From contig JBBPZZ010000045.1 in assembly GCA_038198445.1 (NCBI GenBank), positions 1 through 5,112 of the forward strand: a DNA stretch of 5,112 bases, read 5' to 3'. This document shows positions 4,243 through 5,112 of this stretch, in pieces. The DNA comes from JACDDK01 sp038198445 (GTDB taxonomy: Bacteria > Actinomycetota > Rubrobacteria > Rubrobacterales > Rubrobacteraceae). Each line of letters opens with the position of its first letter. Within the stretch, counting starts at the first letter, position 1. The notes beneath the pieces were generated by a model that saw only the letters and a list, made by a program, of their open reading frames with translations, searched no databases and was not told the DNA's origin. Both the position numbers and the translations under genes were made by a program.

Positions 4243-5079
4243 TCAGGGAGATTGTGGAGATACTTCATCCACTACATAGTCCAAGCTACGACGAGTTGGT
4301 ATGCCTTGGCGTGGATAAACGCAATAGATGCCGTCTCCAAGTAATTGCCCTTCTTCGTTTTTCCTAAGATTGCCAGTAGACCCAGAGAGCGTAAACCCAG
4401 ATTTTGCCCCCGCAGAATCCCAACGATCAGTATAGAGTTCTAGGCCAATAAAGCCTTGACGAGCGCAATGCTCAGATGGAAATATAACCTTCAGTTTCAG
4501 CACGGCACCTGCGGGGTGTACTACAGATATGGTTTTCGTTCCATTGGGCTCTATTCTAATGAATCGCCGCCAAAGTGGAGGAAAATAGTGACCTTCTAGA
4601 ATAAAAAGATTGGCATCTGGCATGAGCGTAAGCTCTTTGTAGTTGAAAACGCACGAATCGCCTCTTGGTCTTTCTGTTCTTTCATAATTTTTCACACCAA
4701 GCATCGAAACGGCAAATGCTGGACCTCTAACTGGAGCATCCAAAGGCCACGACATGACCCCGATTCCGCGTATGCTGCCGTCCTGGTTCCTCCCCGACAA
4801 TATCCCTTCGCCTGAAAATTGGATAAAGCCATCTGGATGGTGTGACAACTTGATTCTTCGTTCGTCATCTTCGGCTGAGGCGAGATCAACTGATTTTTCG
4901 TAAGGAGTCTCCATTTCGGACAAAGCATAGTTGACTGTTGTTAGATGCAGCAAAGCCTTTTGAGCAGGATGGTAGGGAGAAGTGACATAGTATGAACCGT
5001 CTGCACCAAAGAATACTTTGCAAAGCTTGTAGTACACATCGTCTTTTTCGTAAAGAATAGTGTATTTGCCGTAACTCAA
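4243..5079 (-). CDS. Hypothetical protein, 278 aa, in low-GC (probably acquired) DNA
   Basis: I do not recognise a named family. The TTG start at 5079 is supported by AAAGGA (minus strand, 5093-5088) with 8-nt spacing and by an in-frame stop at 5112-5110; it ends in TGA at 4243-4245. The protein is soluble-looking, with no signal peptide or membrane segment. It is rich in aromatic and Gly residues and probably mostly beta. Stretches that look conserved in character are GADGSYYVTSPYHP (25-38), KLSHHPDGFIQFSG (77-90), IRGIGVMSWPL (103-113), LEGHYFPPLWRRFIR (161-175) and GFIGLELYTDRW (209-220). Paired His80-His81 with Asp83 and H164 could be functional, but no catalytic motif is recognisable. 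Base composition is about 45% GC with many A/T-ending codons, unlike the neighbours, which suggests horizontal acquisition. It is convergent with the deaminase gene; its promoter would lie beyond the window. Confidence 0.8.
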   Translation of the reverse strand: MSYGKYTILYEKDDVYYKLCKVFFGADGSYYVTSPYHPAQKALLHLTTVNYALSEMETPYEKSVDLASAEDDERRIKLSHHPDGFIQFSGEGILSGRNQDGSIRGIGVMSWPLDAPVRGPAFAVSMLGVKNYERTERPRGDSCVFNYKELTLMPDANLFILEGHYFPPLWRRFIRIEPNGTKTISVVHPAGAVLKLKVIFPSEHCARQGFIGLELYTDRWDSAGAKSGFTLSGSTGNLRKNEEGQLLGDGIYCVYPRQGIPTRRSLDYVVDEVSPQSP

Positions 5080-5112
5080 GTGCTTGATCCTTTGAGATTG
5101 AGCCAGTTCTTA

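Noticed and set aside
4167..5112. Search for transposase remnants, IS ends, att-like repeats or CRISPR repeats in the low-GC part
   Set aside because: No paired inverted repeats, no spaced direct repeats and no integrase or transposase motifs were visible.

Overview
The window is 5.1 kb of a high-GC bacterial chromosome. The first 4.1 kb is roughly 60-67% GC by eye. It combines strong G/C bias at third codon positions with unusually frequent ATA isoleucine codons. That combination, plus the protein types, suggests a Rubrobacter-like deep-branching actinobacterium. This is an inference from codon style and family content; no marker gene is present to prove it.

Layout: (1) 2-877 (+) is the 3' part of a stomatin/prohibitin-type SPFH membrane protein, cut off at its N-terminus by the window edge, with a GC-rich hairpin just after its stop. 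(2) 878-1125 is a non-coding leader. It holds a near-consensus sigma-70 promoter (925-952), a textbook intrinsic terminator (993-1025) only about 35 bp beyond the probable transcription start, a short ORF running through that terminator, and a second long-stemmed hairpin before the Shine-Dalgarno. (3) 1126-2277 (+) is a compact DEAD-box RNA helicase with every core motif. (4) 2274-2789 (-) is a small membrane protein resembling the YdjM/YbcI (DUF457) metal-dependent hydrolases. It converges on the helicase, and the two genes share one CTAG as stop codons. (5) 2866-3759 (+) is a TIGR01777-family SDR nucleotide-sugar-epimerase-like protein. It is followed 20 bp later by (6) 3780-4166 (+), a zinc nucleoside/cytosine deaminase; these two look like an operon. 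(7) 4243-5079 (-) is an unrecognised 278-aa protein in distinctly AT-richer DNA (about 45% GC), apparently foreign to its surroundings.

Two areas deserve attention. The helicase leader has the architecture of a transcription attenuator, or else of a separate small RNA of about 65 nt, and may allow feedback or cold/stress control of the helicase. The deaminase appears damaged or non-canonical at both ends. Family-like sequence continues upstream of its first ATG, back to a TAATC where TAATG would give perfect stop/start coupling. Family-like sequence also continues for 17 codons past its TAA stop. The catalytic zinc site is intact.

No tRNA, rRNA, CRISPR array, transposase or IS end was seen. 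Apart from the helicase leader, all intergenic gaps are under 80 bp.
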